From: Methylacidiphilales bacterium
GTDB lineage: Bacteria; Verrucomicrobiota; Verrucomicrobiia; Methylacidiphilales; UBA1321
NCBI GenBank assembly: GCA_026225555.1
Contig: JAMFSY010000068.1
Span: 1 to 52,688, forward strand
Length of the DNA stretch: 52,688 bases
Reading direction: 5' to 3'
Part shown: positions 25,653 through 35,534 of the stretch, piece after piece
How the letters are laid out: every line of letters starts with the position of its first letter
Numbering within the stretch: the stretch's first letter is position 1
Program-made: the position numbers and the translations under genes
The notes under the pieces: generated by a model
Databases searched by the model: none
Seen by the model: the letters and a program-made list of their open reading frames with translations, nothing else
Told to the model about the DNA's origin: nothing

Positions 25653-27717
25653 AACGTGGCTTTGAGGCCACCTTCAACGCTTTGCACGAAGTAGTCGCTG
25701 GCGTCGATTTCCGCGAGGTAATTCAGGTAGAGCGACATGGCGTTGTCCAGGCTCGCCGTCAGGCCGATCCCGATCAAGGCGCTGTCCCGTCCCGAGTTGC
25801 TACCCTGGATGGTGAAAGGAGTGGTGCCGGGGATGCCAAAACTGCTGGTCAACCCATACGGATTATCCAGGAATTCATGCTGGAACTGGGCGGTGAAATT
25901 CGGCTGGAGCAGCACGGAACCTGTATGCACCTGATAGACCACATGGCCGCCAATCCGCGCGCGAAGGCTGTCCGCGCTCTGGTTGTTCACGGATAGATCG
26001 ACCGGGCCCGCGCCGCTTTCAGTGAAGGAATCGACATCCAGGTGGGTGTATTCGACGCCCATGGTCGGTCCAACAACCCAGTGCTTCTCGGGATGGAAAT
26101 CGTAGCCGAAGTCGATGTCGCCGACATATTGCTGGCCATTGGGTGAGCTGACGGCCTGCGCGGAAGTGCCGCCAAAGCTGATGTTCCGGGTGTTGGAATA
26201 GTTATTGTAACCAAAGGTGAAGAGACCGTTCACGTAGAAGCCCTTTTCGAAAAAGGTGGCGAAAAGGCCGGGCGAATAAGTATCGACGCGAACGTGGCTG
26301 CCTTGACCGTCGGTACGGGCATCGGTGTGGTTGTAGTCGAAGAGGACGCCGGCGGCGAGATTGGAGGTCATCTTGAAACTGATGCCCGCCGTGGCATCGG
26401 CCGCCGTGGCGTGGGCCTCCGGTTCCGATTCATTCGAGTTTTGTTTCAAGTCCGCGAGGATGACGTCGCCGCTGATGAATTCATTGACGTTGGGGAGGTC
26501 GAAGAACGAGCCGGAGGAGGGAGGGGCGACGGTCGGAGCCATCCGGGGATCGGGGCTGTCGGAAATCGTTTTGACGCCGCTCGGTTCAATCAGGGGGGAG
26601 GAAGAATAATCGCCATCCTGCGGATAGTAATTCACGCCGTTGGGCGCCGCGCCCTGATTATTGTAGGCCAGAAGCGAACCCAGGGAGCGACCCAGGCTGC
26701 TTTCCATGCCGGGAGCCGCCATGCTCAGCCCATTGACGTCGAGGCCCGACATGCCGCTACGAATATTGGCCATGCGGCTATCCATGTTTTGCGCCAGGAA
26801 GGTCGAGTTCTCAAACGCGATATCGCGCATGTAGAGGTAGGAGCGGGGGGACAGCTGATCGAGCGCGTTGGGAATTTCTCCCGCGGTCAGTTGGTCAAGG
26901 GCGTCGAAAAAGGGCTCATCGGTAGTGGGAGCGTTCAGGCCCGCGTCCAGGGAGTTGGCCACGGCCAATTGATTCGGCGTCTGGGCAAAACCCGAGATCG
27001 CCAACTGATCGACATTCAGAAAAAGCTGGTTGCCCGACTTGGAAAGATAGCCGCTCAAGAGGGCGGAATCATTGAAGTTGAGCGTCAGATGATCAGGATC
27101 GGAATCCGAGTTGGTGAGGTTGCCTGTCGTAAGGAGGGTTCCGGCGTTGACCAGCAGGAGCTGGCTCTGACCGATTTTCGCGTGGCCGCTGGCGCTGATC
27201 GAACCATAGAGAGTGGCCGAGCCGACGTTGATGGTGTCCACCGTGCTACCGGCAAATCGAAAGGAGAGATTACCCTCCGCCCCGCCAGGGGAGCTGGCCT
27301 CATACATGGTCAGGCTGCTCGTGCTGCCGTCGCCGATATTGTGATTTCCAATCGCCCCGGTGAAACCGAGGGAGCCTGTATTATTAACCGTCACGGCGCC
27401 GCTGCCCAAATCGGTCGGGGTAAGAAGGGTGAACCCAGAATTGATGGTGACGCTACCCGAAAGGGAGCTGGTGCCCGTCACATCGAGCGTGCCACTCGTG
27501 GCCACGGTGGTATCGCCGCCGAGGATGAGGTTCGATCCCGCTCCGTTAATATCACCGAGAGTTCCACCAAAGACCTGCAGAGTCCCGTTCGCGCCAATAT
27601 TGGTGGCGCCGGTAAAATCGAGTGCGCCGTCCAATTGAAGAGTGCCCGTTCCCGTGTTAAGCGTACCCCCGCCGCTGAGAGAGCTGGAGAGTTCCCTGCT
27701 ATCGGTTCCGGTGAGGG
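25649..27717 (-). CDS. autotransporter adhesin, C-terminal part (frameshifted)
   Basis: This is the second part of the gene that begins at 29303. It has no start of its own; a one-base slip in the CCC run at 27715-27717 separates the two frames. The first 230 residues continue the passenger beta-helix (GALDFTGATNIGANGTLQVFGG and similar). Residues from about 440 to the end form the autotransporter beta-barrel, with YSPGLFATFF, VGDIDFGYDFH, VGPTMGVEYTHLDVDSF, FQHEFLDNP and a terminal Phe, as outer-membrane barrels need. The stop codon TAG sits in the CTAG end of MITE copy C. Confidence 0.85.
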
Positions 27718-29303
27718 TTGAGGGTCGCCCCGGAGGCGATGGCCAGAGGGCCCACATCGGGAATATTGTCGATGCTTACATTGACCGTACCGGCGTTGAT
27801 CGTGGTACCGCCCTGATAAGAATCGGCCGCGGTCAGGTTGACGACCGTGGAGGAATCTCCATGGATGACCAACGCGCCCGTTCCGCTCAATTGTCCGGAA
27901 AAATTCGCGGTGGCTCCGGCGGCGGAGATCGTCGCCTGACCGGTAATGTCGCCATTAACGGAATCATTCAGCGTTGCGCCTTGGGCAATCAGCGTGCCGT
28001 TACCTTCGAAATTCAAGGTGCCCGAGCCGGAGATGTTTCCCACCTGGAGGCTGCCGCCATTCAAGTTATAGGTGCTGGCCGCCTGGGGGAGGAAAAGGCT
28101 TTCACCCGCATCGATGGTCACCGCACCGCCAGTTTGGTTTACGATACCAGTGGAACCGGCAGAGATTCCCACCGCTAATCCACTCTCAAATTCCGCCGTT
28201 CCTCCGCTCATGGTATACGTGCCATCACCCGAAGAACCGATGACGCCTTGTCCAGCAACCGTCAAGGCGCCTCCCGATTGGGTCAGCGTTCCGCCGCCAT
28301 CTACCAGAAGGCCACCGAAAGTAGCCGTGCCGCCGCTGAGATTATAAGCGCCGCTACCGGAGTCTCCGATGACTGCCGTGTTAGTCACCATCATCGAACC
28401 GCCGGTCTGGTTGATAGTCCCCGAGCTTCCGCTGTTTTCTCCCAATGTGAGAGTATCGCCGACAGTTACCGTTCCAGCTGATAAATCGTAGGTGCCTCCG
28501 CCATCCTCTCCGACAACGAGGTCGCCAGCTGAACTCATTGAACCGCCGGTTTGGTTGACTGTTCCTACGGATCCCGCACCGTCAGCCACAAAGATAACAT
28601 CGAGGTTGGCATTTCCACCGCTTAAATTGTAGATGCCCGAACCGCCACTTGCGCCGACAAAAAGAGCCTCTCCAGTGACAGTGGAAGAACCGGATTGCGT
28701 CATCGTCCCTAGGCCGCCGCTTCCGACGCCCAATACGAGGGAACTATTGGCGAAGCTTAGAGTCCCCGAAGAGATTCCAATTCCGGCCACACCGCTGAGG
28801 GTCGCGGTCGATCCGCCTGTGAGAGTGACTGTTTGTTGGAATCCGACATCAATGTCACCATTTACAACCTGAAATGTTCCACCTGAAAGGTTGAAAGTAT
28901 CCTGATTTGAAACCTCGATCCCAGGGTTTGAAAAGTCATTTTGGTTAATGGTCAGCGTGGATCCGGAACTCAATTGGAAATTAATGGTTCCAGCGGTGGT
29001 GTCTCCGGTGTCAACATTGTAGGTGCTTCCTACACGGAGACTTGCTGCCTGTTGATCAGTCGTCTCTGTGACAGTAAGTGCATTCGAGAAATTACCGGTT
29101 CCCGTTACACCGACAGCTATGAAGTTTGCGCCGGTGAAGATGAGCCCGTCTGTCGTGCTATTAGGAACACCATCGGTCCAATTATTGGAATTCTCAAAGG
29201 TGCCGGTAGCGTTGCCGGTCCATAAGGTTTCGCTTTGGGAAAAAGCGTGGCTTGTAAAAATGGTGGCCGCCGCGAAAATAATTCCCCTCAGAAAAAGTTT
29301 CAT
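27699..29303 (-). CDS. autotransporter adhesin, N-terminal part (frameshifted)
   Basis: The first part of a protein of about 1,220 residues. It starts MKLFLRGIIFAAATIFTSHAFSQ, a signal peptide. The passenger has repeated beta-helix units of the autotransporter-associated strand type, such as GTMTQSGGS, GTINQTGGSM and YNLSGGTATF, spaced about 20-25 residues apart. The frame runs out at NPHRNR; removing one C from CTCAACCCTCACC would let it read on as ATLNLTGTDSREL into the C-terminal part. This is either a real slip, a phase-variable site or a sequencing error. The protein should be exposed on the cell surface. Confidence 0.85.
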   Translation of the reverse strand: MKLFLRGIIFAAATIFTSHAFSQSETLWTGNATGTFENSNNWTDGVPNSTTDGLIFTGANFIAVGVTGTGNFSNALTVTETTDQQAASLRVGSTYNVDTGDTTAGTINFQLSSGSTLTINQNDFSNPGIEVSNQDTFNLSGGTFQVVNGDIDVGFQQTVTLTGGSTATLSGVAGIGISSGTLSFANSSLVLGVGSGGLGTMTQSGSSTVTGEALFVGASGGSGIYNLSGGNANLDVIFVADGAGSVGTVNQTGGSMSSAGDLVVGEDGGGTYDLSAGTVTVGDTLTLGENSGSSGTINQTGGSMMVTNTAVIGDSGSGAYNLSGGTATFGGLLVDGGGTLTQSGGALTVAGQGVIGSSGDGTYTMSGGTAEFESGLAVGISAGSTGIVNQTGGAVTIDAGESLFLPQAASTYNLNGGSLQVGNISGSGTLNFEGNGTLIAQGATLNDSVNGDITGQATISAAGATANFSGQLSGTGALVIHGDSSTVVNLTAADSYQGGTTINAGTVNVSIDNIPDVGPLAIASGATLNPHRNR

Positions 29304-29405
29304 TTCCCGCGCAACCTACTGAAAGCTTAGGACTAAGACAATTATAAAAGAGAAAAATATTTAGGCCTTAAGTTTTAATAAATCTTGTCGATACCTGCCG
29401 TCGAT

Positions 29406-29939
29406 TTAGCTCTGGCGACGGGTACTCTTAACCCAGGCCACCAACTTGGCATGGTCCGTCCCGGCTTTCCACGTCTGGCGGAGAAATTCGGCGGGATCGA
29501 TCTGATTGGTGCGGAAGAACTTGCGATCGCCCCCGCAGCCGTACATGAGATCGGCGGGCATCTCACCCCGCAATTTGGCTTCGGCCTTGGGAATCAAACG
29601 AGGCAGCCAGCCGATTCCTTCAATCTCGGCGTCTTTGGAGGGCAGTTTACCCATGTCGATCCGGTGACTTGAGAATACACCTTCTTGCTCATCCAGAAAA
29701 TAGCCCCGTCGGACGGCGGCGATCTCCAGTGCGGTTTTCAGTGTGGGTTCTCCGCCCTTGGCAAAGTCTTCGGGGAAGTCGAAGAATTCCTGCTCGGTAT
29801 AACCGATGGAATGGAGGAATTTTGAGCCCTCGGCATCGACCAGACCTTTAGCCTGGTGATGTCCCTGCTGATATTTTTCGACCGCGCGGACAAAAAGTTC
29901 GGAGAAAGTCTGTTCCCAATTCGTGGAGGAGTGGCTCAT
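29406..29939 (-). CDS. DUF5069 domain protein
   Basis: A 177-residue cytoplasmic protein. It matches the DUF5069 pattern: GSKFLHSIGYTEQEFFDFPEDF, then IGWLPRLIPKAEAKLRGEMP, DLMYGCGGDRKFF, and a C-terminal helix. No enzymatic motif is known for the family. The start follows the first ATG and is divergent from the histidine kinase at 30051. The family is common in Verrucomicrobiota and supports the proposed origin. Confidence 0.85.
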   Translation of the reverse strand: MSHSSTNWEQTFSELFVRAVEKYQQGHHQAKGLVDAEGSKFLHSIGYTEQEFFDFPEDFAKGGEPTLKTALEIAAVRRGYFLDEQEGVFSSHRIDMGKLPSKDAEIEGIGWLPRLIPKAEAKLRGEMPADLMYGCGGDRKFFRTNQIDPAEFLRQTWKAGTDHAKLVAWVKSTRRQS

Positions 29940-30050
29940 GTCTAATACCTACTTCGATCTTCCTTTTTCGCAAACGAATATCGGAGATCACCTTTTTACA
30001 TGACAGGCCGTGGAAACTAGGTCATTGGTATAGCTGGAGGACTCAAGTAA

Positions 30051-31748
30051 GTGCCGGCCACCCCTTCACGACTTTCCCGACGTTCCCCTTTGCTCAAGAC
30101 ATTGGGTTTTCTCGCGGTGGCGAGCGGAGTACTTGTGTTGTTCGGCTGGTGTTTCAATCTGCAGGTTCTTAAGGGCGTCCTTCCGGGTTACGCGACGATG
30201 AAGCCGGTCACCGCGACCGGGTTCATTTTTTCCGGGCTGGTCCTCCGGCTTTTGGCCCCGAACTTCGGCATCCGTCCCGTCCGTTCCCGTGCCTCGCTGT
30301 GGGGGCGGACCCTGGCAATATTGATCATGCTGCTGGGCGTGGAGTCGTTTTTGGAAATCGCCTTGGGCTTCGATGCCGGGCATATGTCCCCGCTAAGCGC
30401 GATAAATTTCCTCTGTCTCGGGCTCGCCTTTTTATGGATCGAGGTGGACTGGCCGGGCGGCCATCGGCCTTCCGAATACCTGGCCTTGTTTGTGGCCGTC
30501 ACCGGCTTCCTGGGTTTGGCGGGCTATATCTATGGGGTAGGTGGGCTCCATCGCTCTGTCCCCTTTAGTTCGACGGCGTTGCATACGACGATCTTATTCA
30601 TTTTCGTATCGATCGGGGTGATGCTGCTGCGGCCTGACCGGGGCCTGATTTCCGTCCTGACCAGCGATCATGTCGGAGGCTGGATGGCCCGGCGGATTCT
30701 TCCCATCACGAGCAGTCTTCCCTTCGTCATCGGCTGGGTGCGCACGCACGGGGAGCGGGCCGGTTTGTATGGTCACGAATTGGGCTTCGCTATTTTCGCG
30801 GTCATCAATATTGCGATCATGGCCATCATCGTCTGGATCAATGCCTTTTACCTGAATCGCATCGACGCGGAGAAGGACGAGAACGAAAAGAAAATCCAGC
30901 TCGCCTCGCAAAACTTGAATCACACCAACCAGGAATTGCAGGCGGAGATTACCCGGCGCGAGGCCGCCCAGGAGTCGCTGCGATTGGCCAATGACAACCT
31001 GGAGAACAAGGTAGCGGAAAGGACGGCCAAGCTGCTCGCCGCCAACAAGGAGCTGGAGGCTTTCAGCTACTCTGTATCGCACGATTTGCGCGCGCCTTTG
31101 CGGGCGATCGACGGCTTCAGCAAATTGCTATTGGAGAGTTCCGCCCAAGTGCTGAACGAGGAGCAAAGAAGTTTTCTTCAGCGCGTCTGCTCGAACAGCG
31201 AGCGGATGGGTCGGCTTATCGACGACATGCTCAGTTTCTCCCGCCTGGCCCGAAGTGAGTTGCGACATTCCGAGGTGAATCTTTCCGAACTCGCAGAACA
31301 GGTTGTGGAAGAACTGCGGAAGGAGCATCCGGAGCGAAAGGTCGAGGTTTCCATTTTACCTGGAATGCGGACGCAAGGAGATGGGAATCTGCTGCGCGTC
31401 GTGCTGGTCAACCTGCTAGGGAACGCCTGGAAATTCACGAGCAAAAAGGAGGAGGCGAAGATTGAATTCAGCCAATTGGAGGACAGGGGGAAAGGCATCT
31501 TTTTCATTCGCGACAACGGAGCGGGATTTGACATGATCTATGCCGGCCGTCTTTTTGGTGCCTTCCAGAGGCTCCACGGCATAAGCGAATTCGAAGGCAA
31601 CGGAATTGGATTGGCGACCGTGCACCGGATTCTGACCCGGCACCAAGGCACCATTCGGGCCGAGGCCAAGACCGGAGAGGGGGCCGCGTTCTACTTTGAA
31701 ATTCCGCGGAAAAGCGGAGACCTTTCCGACGAAGACAGCCCGAAATAA
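30051..31748 (+). CDS. membrane-bound sensor histidine kinase
   Basis: A 565-residue two-component kinase. Residues 15-270 hold about seven or eight membrane spans with no periplasmic domain, suggesting it senses within the membrane. A coiled coil (about 275-335) leads to the HisKA domain with SYSVSHDLRAPLRAID, phospho-His about residue 344, as in phytochrome-like kinases. The HATPase part has NLLGNAWKFTSK (N box), DNGAGFDM and FEGNGIGLATVHRI. The start is GTG, with GGAGG 12 bases upstream. No response regulator is adjacent, so it is an orphan kinase. A bidirectional terminator follows. Confidence 0.9.
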   Translation: MPATPSRLSRRSPLLKTLGFLAVASGVLVLFGWCFNLQVLKGVLPGYATMKPVTATGFIFSGLVLRLLAPNFGIRPVRSRASLWGRTLAILIMLLGVESFLEIALGFDAGHMSPLSAINFLCLGLAFLWIEVDWPGGHRPSEYLALFVAVTGFLGLAGYIYGVGGLHRSVPFSSTALHTTILFIFVSIGVMLLRPDRGLISVLTSDHVGGWMARRILPITSSLPFVIGWVRTHGERAGLYGHELGFAIFAVINIAIMAIIVWINAFYLNRIDAEKDENEKKIQLASQNLNHTNQELQAEITRREAAQESLRLANDNLENKVAERTAKLLAANKELEAFSYSVSHDLRAPLRAIDGFSKLLLESSAQVLNEEQRSFLQRVCSNSERMGRLIDDMLSFSRLARSELRHSEVNLSELAEQVVEELRKEHPERKVEVSILPGMRTQGDGNLLRVVLVNLLGNAWKFTSKKEEAKIEFSQLEDRGKGIFFIRDNGAGFDMIYAGRLFGAFQRLHGISEFEGNGIGLATVHRILTRHQGTIRAEAKTGEGAAFYFEIPRKSGDLSDEDSPK

Positions 31749-31751
31749 AAA

Positions 31752-31786
31752 ATCTTCGCCGGCTGCCCCTGCAGCGCGGCGAAGAT
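31752..31786. terminator. bidirectional rho-independent terminator
   Basis: ATCTTCGCCG (31752-31761) pairs perfectly with CGGCGAAGAT (31777-31786) around a 15-base loop. An A run lies just left of it (31746-31751), giving a U tract for leftward transcripts. It separates the convergent histidine kinase and YflT-like genes. Confidence 0.7.
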
Positions 31787-31809
31787 CGATTCGAACCGTT
31801 TGGTGACGG

Positions 31810-32325
31810 TTATTTATTGTGCTCGGCAGCCTTGCCCGCGGCAGCACCTGCGCCACCGCCCAAGACGGCTCCGGCGGCTGCTCCAGCCGCACCGCCCAGA
31901 GGTCCTCCGACCGCCGTTCCGGCGGCACCCAACGCGACGGCGCCGATGACGGCTCCGGCAGTCATGCCCGCGACATCTTCACGCAAATTGCGTGAACCGT
32001 CCGGGTTGTATTCGGCCTTGAAGCGGTCGAAGACGTCGATGACCGGCTTGGGATCAATGACGTTATGGACGGCGACGAGGGTCTTACCTTCCCGAATGGC
32101 CTTATCGTAAAAGACGGCTTGGGATTCGGAGACCCCACGGCCTCTCAGCGCGTCCGTATAGGCTTCGTCGGCCTGTTTTTCATCGAGCTGAACGACCACC
32201 TGGAGGTTCTGCTCGGGGATGCCAAGCTCACGAAAAGCTTGAATGGCCCGGTCGGCATTTTCGCGATTGGAAAACGTTCCGCCAATAATCTGGGTCGTGT
32301 TATTTTTGCTGATGGTCTCTGGCAT
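31810..32325 (-). CDS. YflT-like general stress protein
   Basis: A 171-residue protein. The N-terminal half resembles the YflT/general stress 17M domain: GGTFSNRENADRAIQAFRELGI, then LRGRGVSESQAVFYDKAIREGKTLV. The last 60 residues are a Gly/Ala-rich glycine-zipper segment that could insert in a membrane. The AT-rich region 32326-32551 upstream should hold its promoter. The family is usually induced by stress, but no regulator site is recognised here. Confidence 0.8.
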   Translation of the reverse strand: MPETISKNNTTQIIGGTFSNRENADRAIQAFRELGIPEQNLQVVVQLDEKQADEAYTDALRGRGVSESQAVFYDKAIREGKTLVAVHNVIDPKPVIDVFDRFKAEYNPDGSRNLREDVAGMTAGAVIGAVALGAAGTAVGGPLGGAAGAAAGAVLGGGAGAAAGKAAEHNK

Positions 32326-32551
32326 AATGTGTCCCTTTCAATAATAGAGTTGGTTGTTCTCTTTTAATGACTTGAGCGTGGGGCGTGCCACTGTGCCTCT
32401 ATCGCGTTTAACTGGCTGACCTAAAGCGAGATATAAAATAGACTCGCATCAATCGCCTGATGAAAAGTGGGCTAAAATGCGGGTAGCAAAACTCCCTATC
32501 CCGCTTATTGCATGAATCGAAACGTCCATGCCTTAACAATACTTGAAAGCG

Positions 32552-32623
32552 TGCGGAGTGAGGGGATCGAACCCCCGACCTTGTCCGTGTAAAGGACCTG
32601 CTCTACCGCTAAGCTAACTCCGC
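32552..32623 (-). tRNA. tRNA-Val (anticodon TAC)
   Basis: On the minus strand the 7-base acceptor stem GCGGAGT pairs with ACTCCGC, the T-arm GTTCGATCC and the D-arm TAGCTTAGCGGTAGAGCA are standard, and the anticodon loop TTTACAC reads TAC for valine. The outer pair of the anticodon stem is G-A. CCA is not encoded. Confidence 0.93.
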
Positions 32624-33096
32624 ATTTACGACTGAAAGCAGCTCGAAGGGTTAACCGCCGCGAGGTGACTGGTAACCCGGTTTCTGTCTTGAAAAGTTGG
32701 AGAGCGCTGCTATCTGAAACTCCAACTCCGGCGCCTATTTTGCCTTAGTTAAGCGCAAGGGCAAGCAATACAAACAGAGCCTGGAAACAAAGAATCTCTC
32801 CCAGCCCCGACGAAAGCTTTCTGACTCCATGCGGACTTGGAAAGGATCGACCCCGACCGAACCGGACGACTGTTGATGCCATCATGGTCAGCGTCTACTT
32901 GCGGATGGTGGCGGGGAGGCCGAGGGGCGAAAAGCTACTGTGCGCCAACACCCAAGCTACTTCCAAGATTTTATTTGGGATAGTTGTTTACCTCTGAAAA
33001 AAACTCGAAATCTATTAAATGCATAAACAAATAAACGGCCTCACTCCTTGATACCCAAGAATTTACAGGGATCAATTCACGTTTCACCAGGAGAAC
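32624..33096. other. non-coding region with two hairpins
   Basis: About 470 bases without a credible gene. Two stable hairpins lie close to the tRNA: 32648-32678 (GGGTTAACC against GGTAACCC, one bulge) and 32695-32727 (AGTTGGAG against CTCCAACT). They may be part of an RNA gene or a tRNA leader, but no family is recognised. The right part is AT-rich and should contain the promoter of the autotransporter at 33154. Confidence 0.4.
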
Positions 33097-33153
33097 ATAA
33101 TCATCCTTCCCAATTCATCCCATCCACGCTTCATCATCGCGGCTTTCGCGACC

Positions 33154-34966
33154 ATGGGTGTTCTGCTTACCCAGCCGGTGCAGGCGCAAACCACCTCGCC
33201 CTACATCGTCAGCAGCCCCACCACGGGCGGTGGACTTCTACCGGTGAGCGCCTCGGGCTTCAGCGATATCGTTACCACTCTCCCCGGCACCTACAATCCC
33301 GCCTCGCCCTTCCTGGACACCGGACTCAAAACCACTGTTACCATCGACAGCAGCACGGCGATCATCGTCGATACCACCCTCACGGCCGATCCCGCTCTGC
33401 AGGTCAACAGTGGTGTACTCCACATCCTCGGCTCGATCACGACAACCGGCACTACTCCCGAATCTGCCATCGTGGGGACGAACGTGACGGTCCTCAATTA
33501 CGGCACGATCTCGGGCGGAGCAAGCGGTGTGGTCATCGCGGGCGGCAGGGTCAACAACTACGGCTCCATCACGGGCGTGAGCCAGTACGGCGTAACCGGA
33601 TCACCCACGGTCAACAACTACGGCACCATTACCTCTGCCGCCACCGCCGGCACCTACAGTGCCGTCAATCTGGGGCTCGACGGAACCTTCAATAACTACG
33701 GCGGCATCGTCAACTCGCCAACGACGGGCGTGGGGCGCGAGTCCTATAATGTCACCTTCACCGGCGCTGGCAACACCGCCAGTCTCTCCGGCCTTTCTCG
33801 TTTCAACGGCGCGACGATCGCCGACCTGAACGGCGGCAACGGCGACGTGACCGACACCATCGACCTCAATTTCATTGGCGGCACGGCATCGCCGATCACC
33901 ACGGTGGGCGGGATCAGCTCGTTCTCCATCGGCGGCTATACCTATTCCTTTACCAATTTTGGCACGGTCGTAAACAATTCCCGTTCACTCGCCAGCCTCG
34001 GCGCCACGCCGAACGAGCAGGCGGCCGGTAGCGGGCTCGATGGCGCGATCAACCAGGCCAACACCGCCAATATCCAACCCGCCAACCTCGCGACCATCGA
34101 CAACACTCTCACCGCGCTCTACTTCAACAATCCCGCCGCGGTGTCCACCGCGCTGAGCGAGCTCTCGCCGGAGAAGTTCGCCCACTTCGCCAGCTCCACG
34201 GCGTTCAACAACGCCAGCTTTGAGACGCAGGCGATGGACGATTACCTCGGCAGCCAGCGTAACGGACCCCAGGGTTCCTTCTCCGCCGGCAGCGGTCAGA
34301 TCGATGCCAGCGGCCTCACCCTCAACGATCCTAATTACGATTCGGGCCTGCAACTGGTGCATAGCCGCATGCTGGCGTGGAACGCCGCGCCCGATACCGG
34401 CAGCGGCCTGCTCAGCGACATGCTGACCGGCGTCAACATGGCCGATAAAAAAGACATGAAGGACGTGAAGCAGATGGCCGAGACCTGCGCCTATAACAAT
34501 CCCTGGAACGTCTTCATCCGCGGCAACGTGATTCTGGCCCAAGGCTTCTCCCAAGTCGACCAGCCTCACTTCGATGACAACACCGAGTCGGTCGTCGTCG
34601 GCACCGACTACCGCTTCTCTCCCAACTTCCTGGTGGGCGCCACGCTCGCCTACGCGCACACCGACGTGACCCTCGACACTGACAACAGCTCGGCCACGGT
34701 CGATAGCTATTCGCCCGGAGTCTATGCCATGGCAGCACGAGTTCCTCGATCAGTCGCGAGGTATCACCACCGCCTTCAACACCTTTGGCGGAGGCTCCTT
34801 CGATGTGCGGACGCTCAATCCGAGCCGCGACTCGGCGCTGGTCGATGCGGGACTCGACGCCGATCTCAATCGCACGGTCACCGTCTTCGCCGACTACATC
34901 GCACAGGTGGGCCAGGACGATTACTTCGGCCAGTCGGTCCAGGCCGGCGTGAAGATCGGGTTCTAG
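33154..34966 (+). pseudogene. autotransporter adhesin, damaged (lost start, internal barrel deletion)
   Basis: The passenger has beta-helix units such as VNNYGSITG and VNNYGTITS, followed by a linker and the start of the barrel (VVVGTDYRFSPNFLVGATLAYAHTDV, DSYSPGVYA). At 34726-34732 the frame breaks and the barrel resumes as WQHEFLDQSRGI, ending in KIGF. By comparison with the barrel at 25649-26100, about 120 residues between YSPG and QHEFLD are absent. The start is also odd: the signal peptide FIIAAFATMGVLLTQPVQAQ extends upstream of the first ATG (33154), and the in-frame codons near the AGGAG at 33089-33093 are ATA and ATC. It was probably a surface adhesin and is now unlikely to function. 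Confidence 0.75.
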
Positions 34967-35075
34967 GATTTCTTCTGAAGGCGGCTGCCTAGAATTCTGG
35001 AGCGGTATCGGCTACCCGTTCACGAAGGAAGTTTTCAAGCGAGGCGAAAAGTGGTAACACTTAACGTGATTTCAT

Positions 35076-35444
35076 TTATTTGAGCTGGGGAAAGGGCTTC
35101 GCGTAAGCCCAGTGTTTGACCTCGACTTCGAGGTGGCCAATACCGAAACGGGCTTGGTCGATGCGACCGTGAACGATCAGCATCCGACCGACAGGTAGTT
35201 CCTTGTCTCCGGTGTCGAGCCGTACCGAACCGGTCGTGTCCGAGAACCACCAGTCGCTACCCGCGTCTCTCTTCACGACCTGTCCGACGAGCGTCACGGA
35301 CTTATCATCCACGTCCATATTATGCTGCGTATCGATTATCCAACTCACCGGAGTTACTTGGGCCGAGGCGGGCGCGGCCTTTGCTGACTGCAAAAAGCCG
35401 ACGGAAATAACCGCCATTAAGGCGAAAGCGGGAAGTTGTTTCAT
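35076..35444 (-). CDS. exported OB-fold protein
   Basis: A 122-residue protein with a signal peptide (residues 1-23, ending in AKA). The mature part reads as a single small OB-fold: SWIIDTQHNMDVDDKSVTLVG, DWWFSDTTGSVRLD, and VGRMLIVHGRI. This resembles the YgiW/YdeI or BOF-type periplasmic proteins. The similarity is by pattern only. It stands alone, 91 bases before the end of the helicase gene on the same strand. Confidence 0.65.
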   Translation of the reverse strand: MKQLPAFALMAVISVGFLQSAKAAPASAQVTPVSWIIDTQHNMDVDDKSVTLVGQVVKRDAGSDWWFSDTTGSVRLDTGDKELPVGRMLIVHGRIDQARFGIGHLEVEVKHWAYAKPFPQLK

Positions 35445-35534
35445 ACGAAAATCATGTCGTGGCCAGTGGTCCCATTCAAATTACTTTCGCGAAAGATATC
35501 GCGTGCGGAATAGGGCGATCCGACGTTTACATCC

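Noticed and set aside
26294..27721. 475-codon open frame on the plus strand
   Set aside because: Antisense to the autotransporter barrel and passenger, which show clear family sequence.
27740..29200. CRISPR-like regular repeats
   Set aside because: The periodicity comes from beta-helix coding units with degenerate repeats and no identical direct repeats with unique spacers.
33048..33695. 215-codon plus frame with a better start than the autotransporter
   Set aside because: His/Arg/Gln-rich shadow; the signal peptide and beta-helix units are in the other frame.
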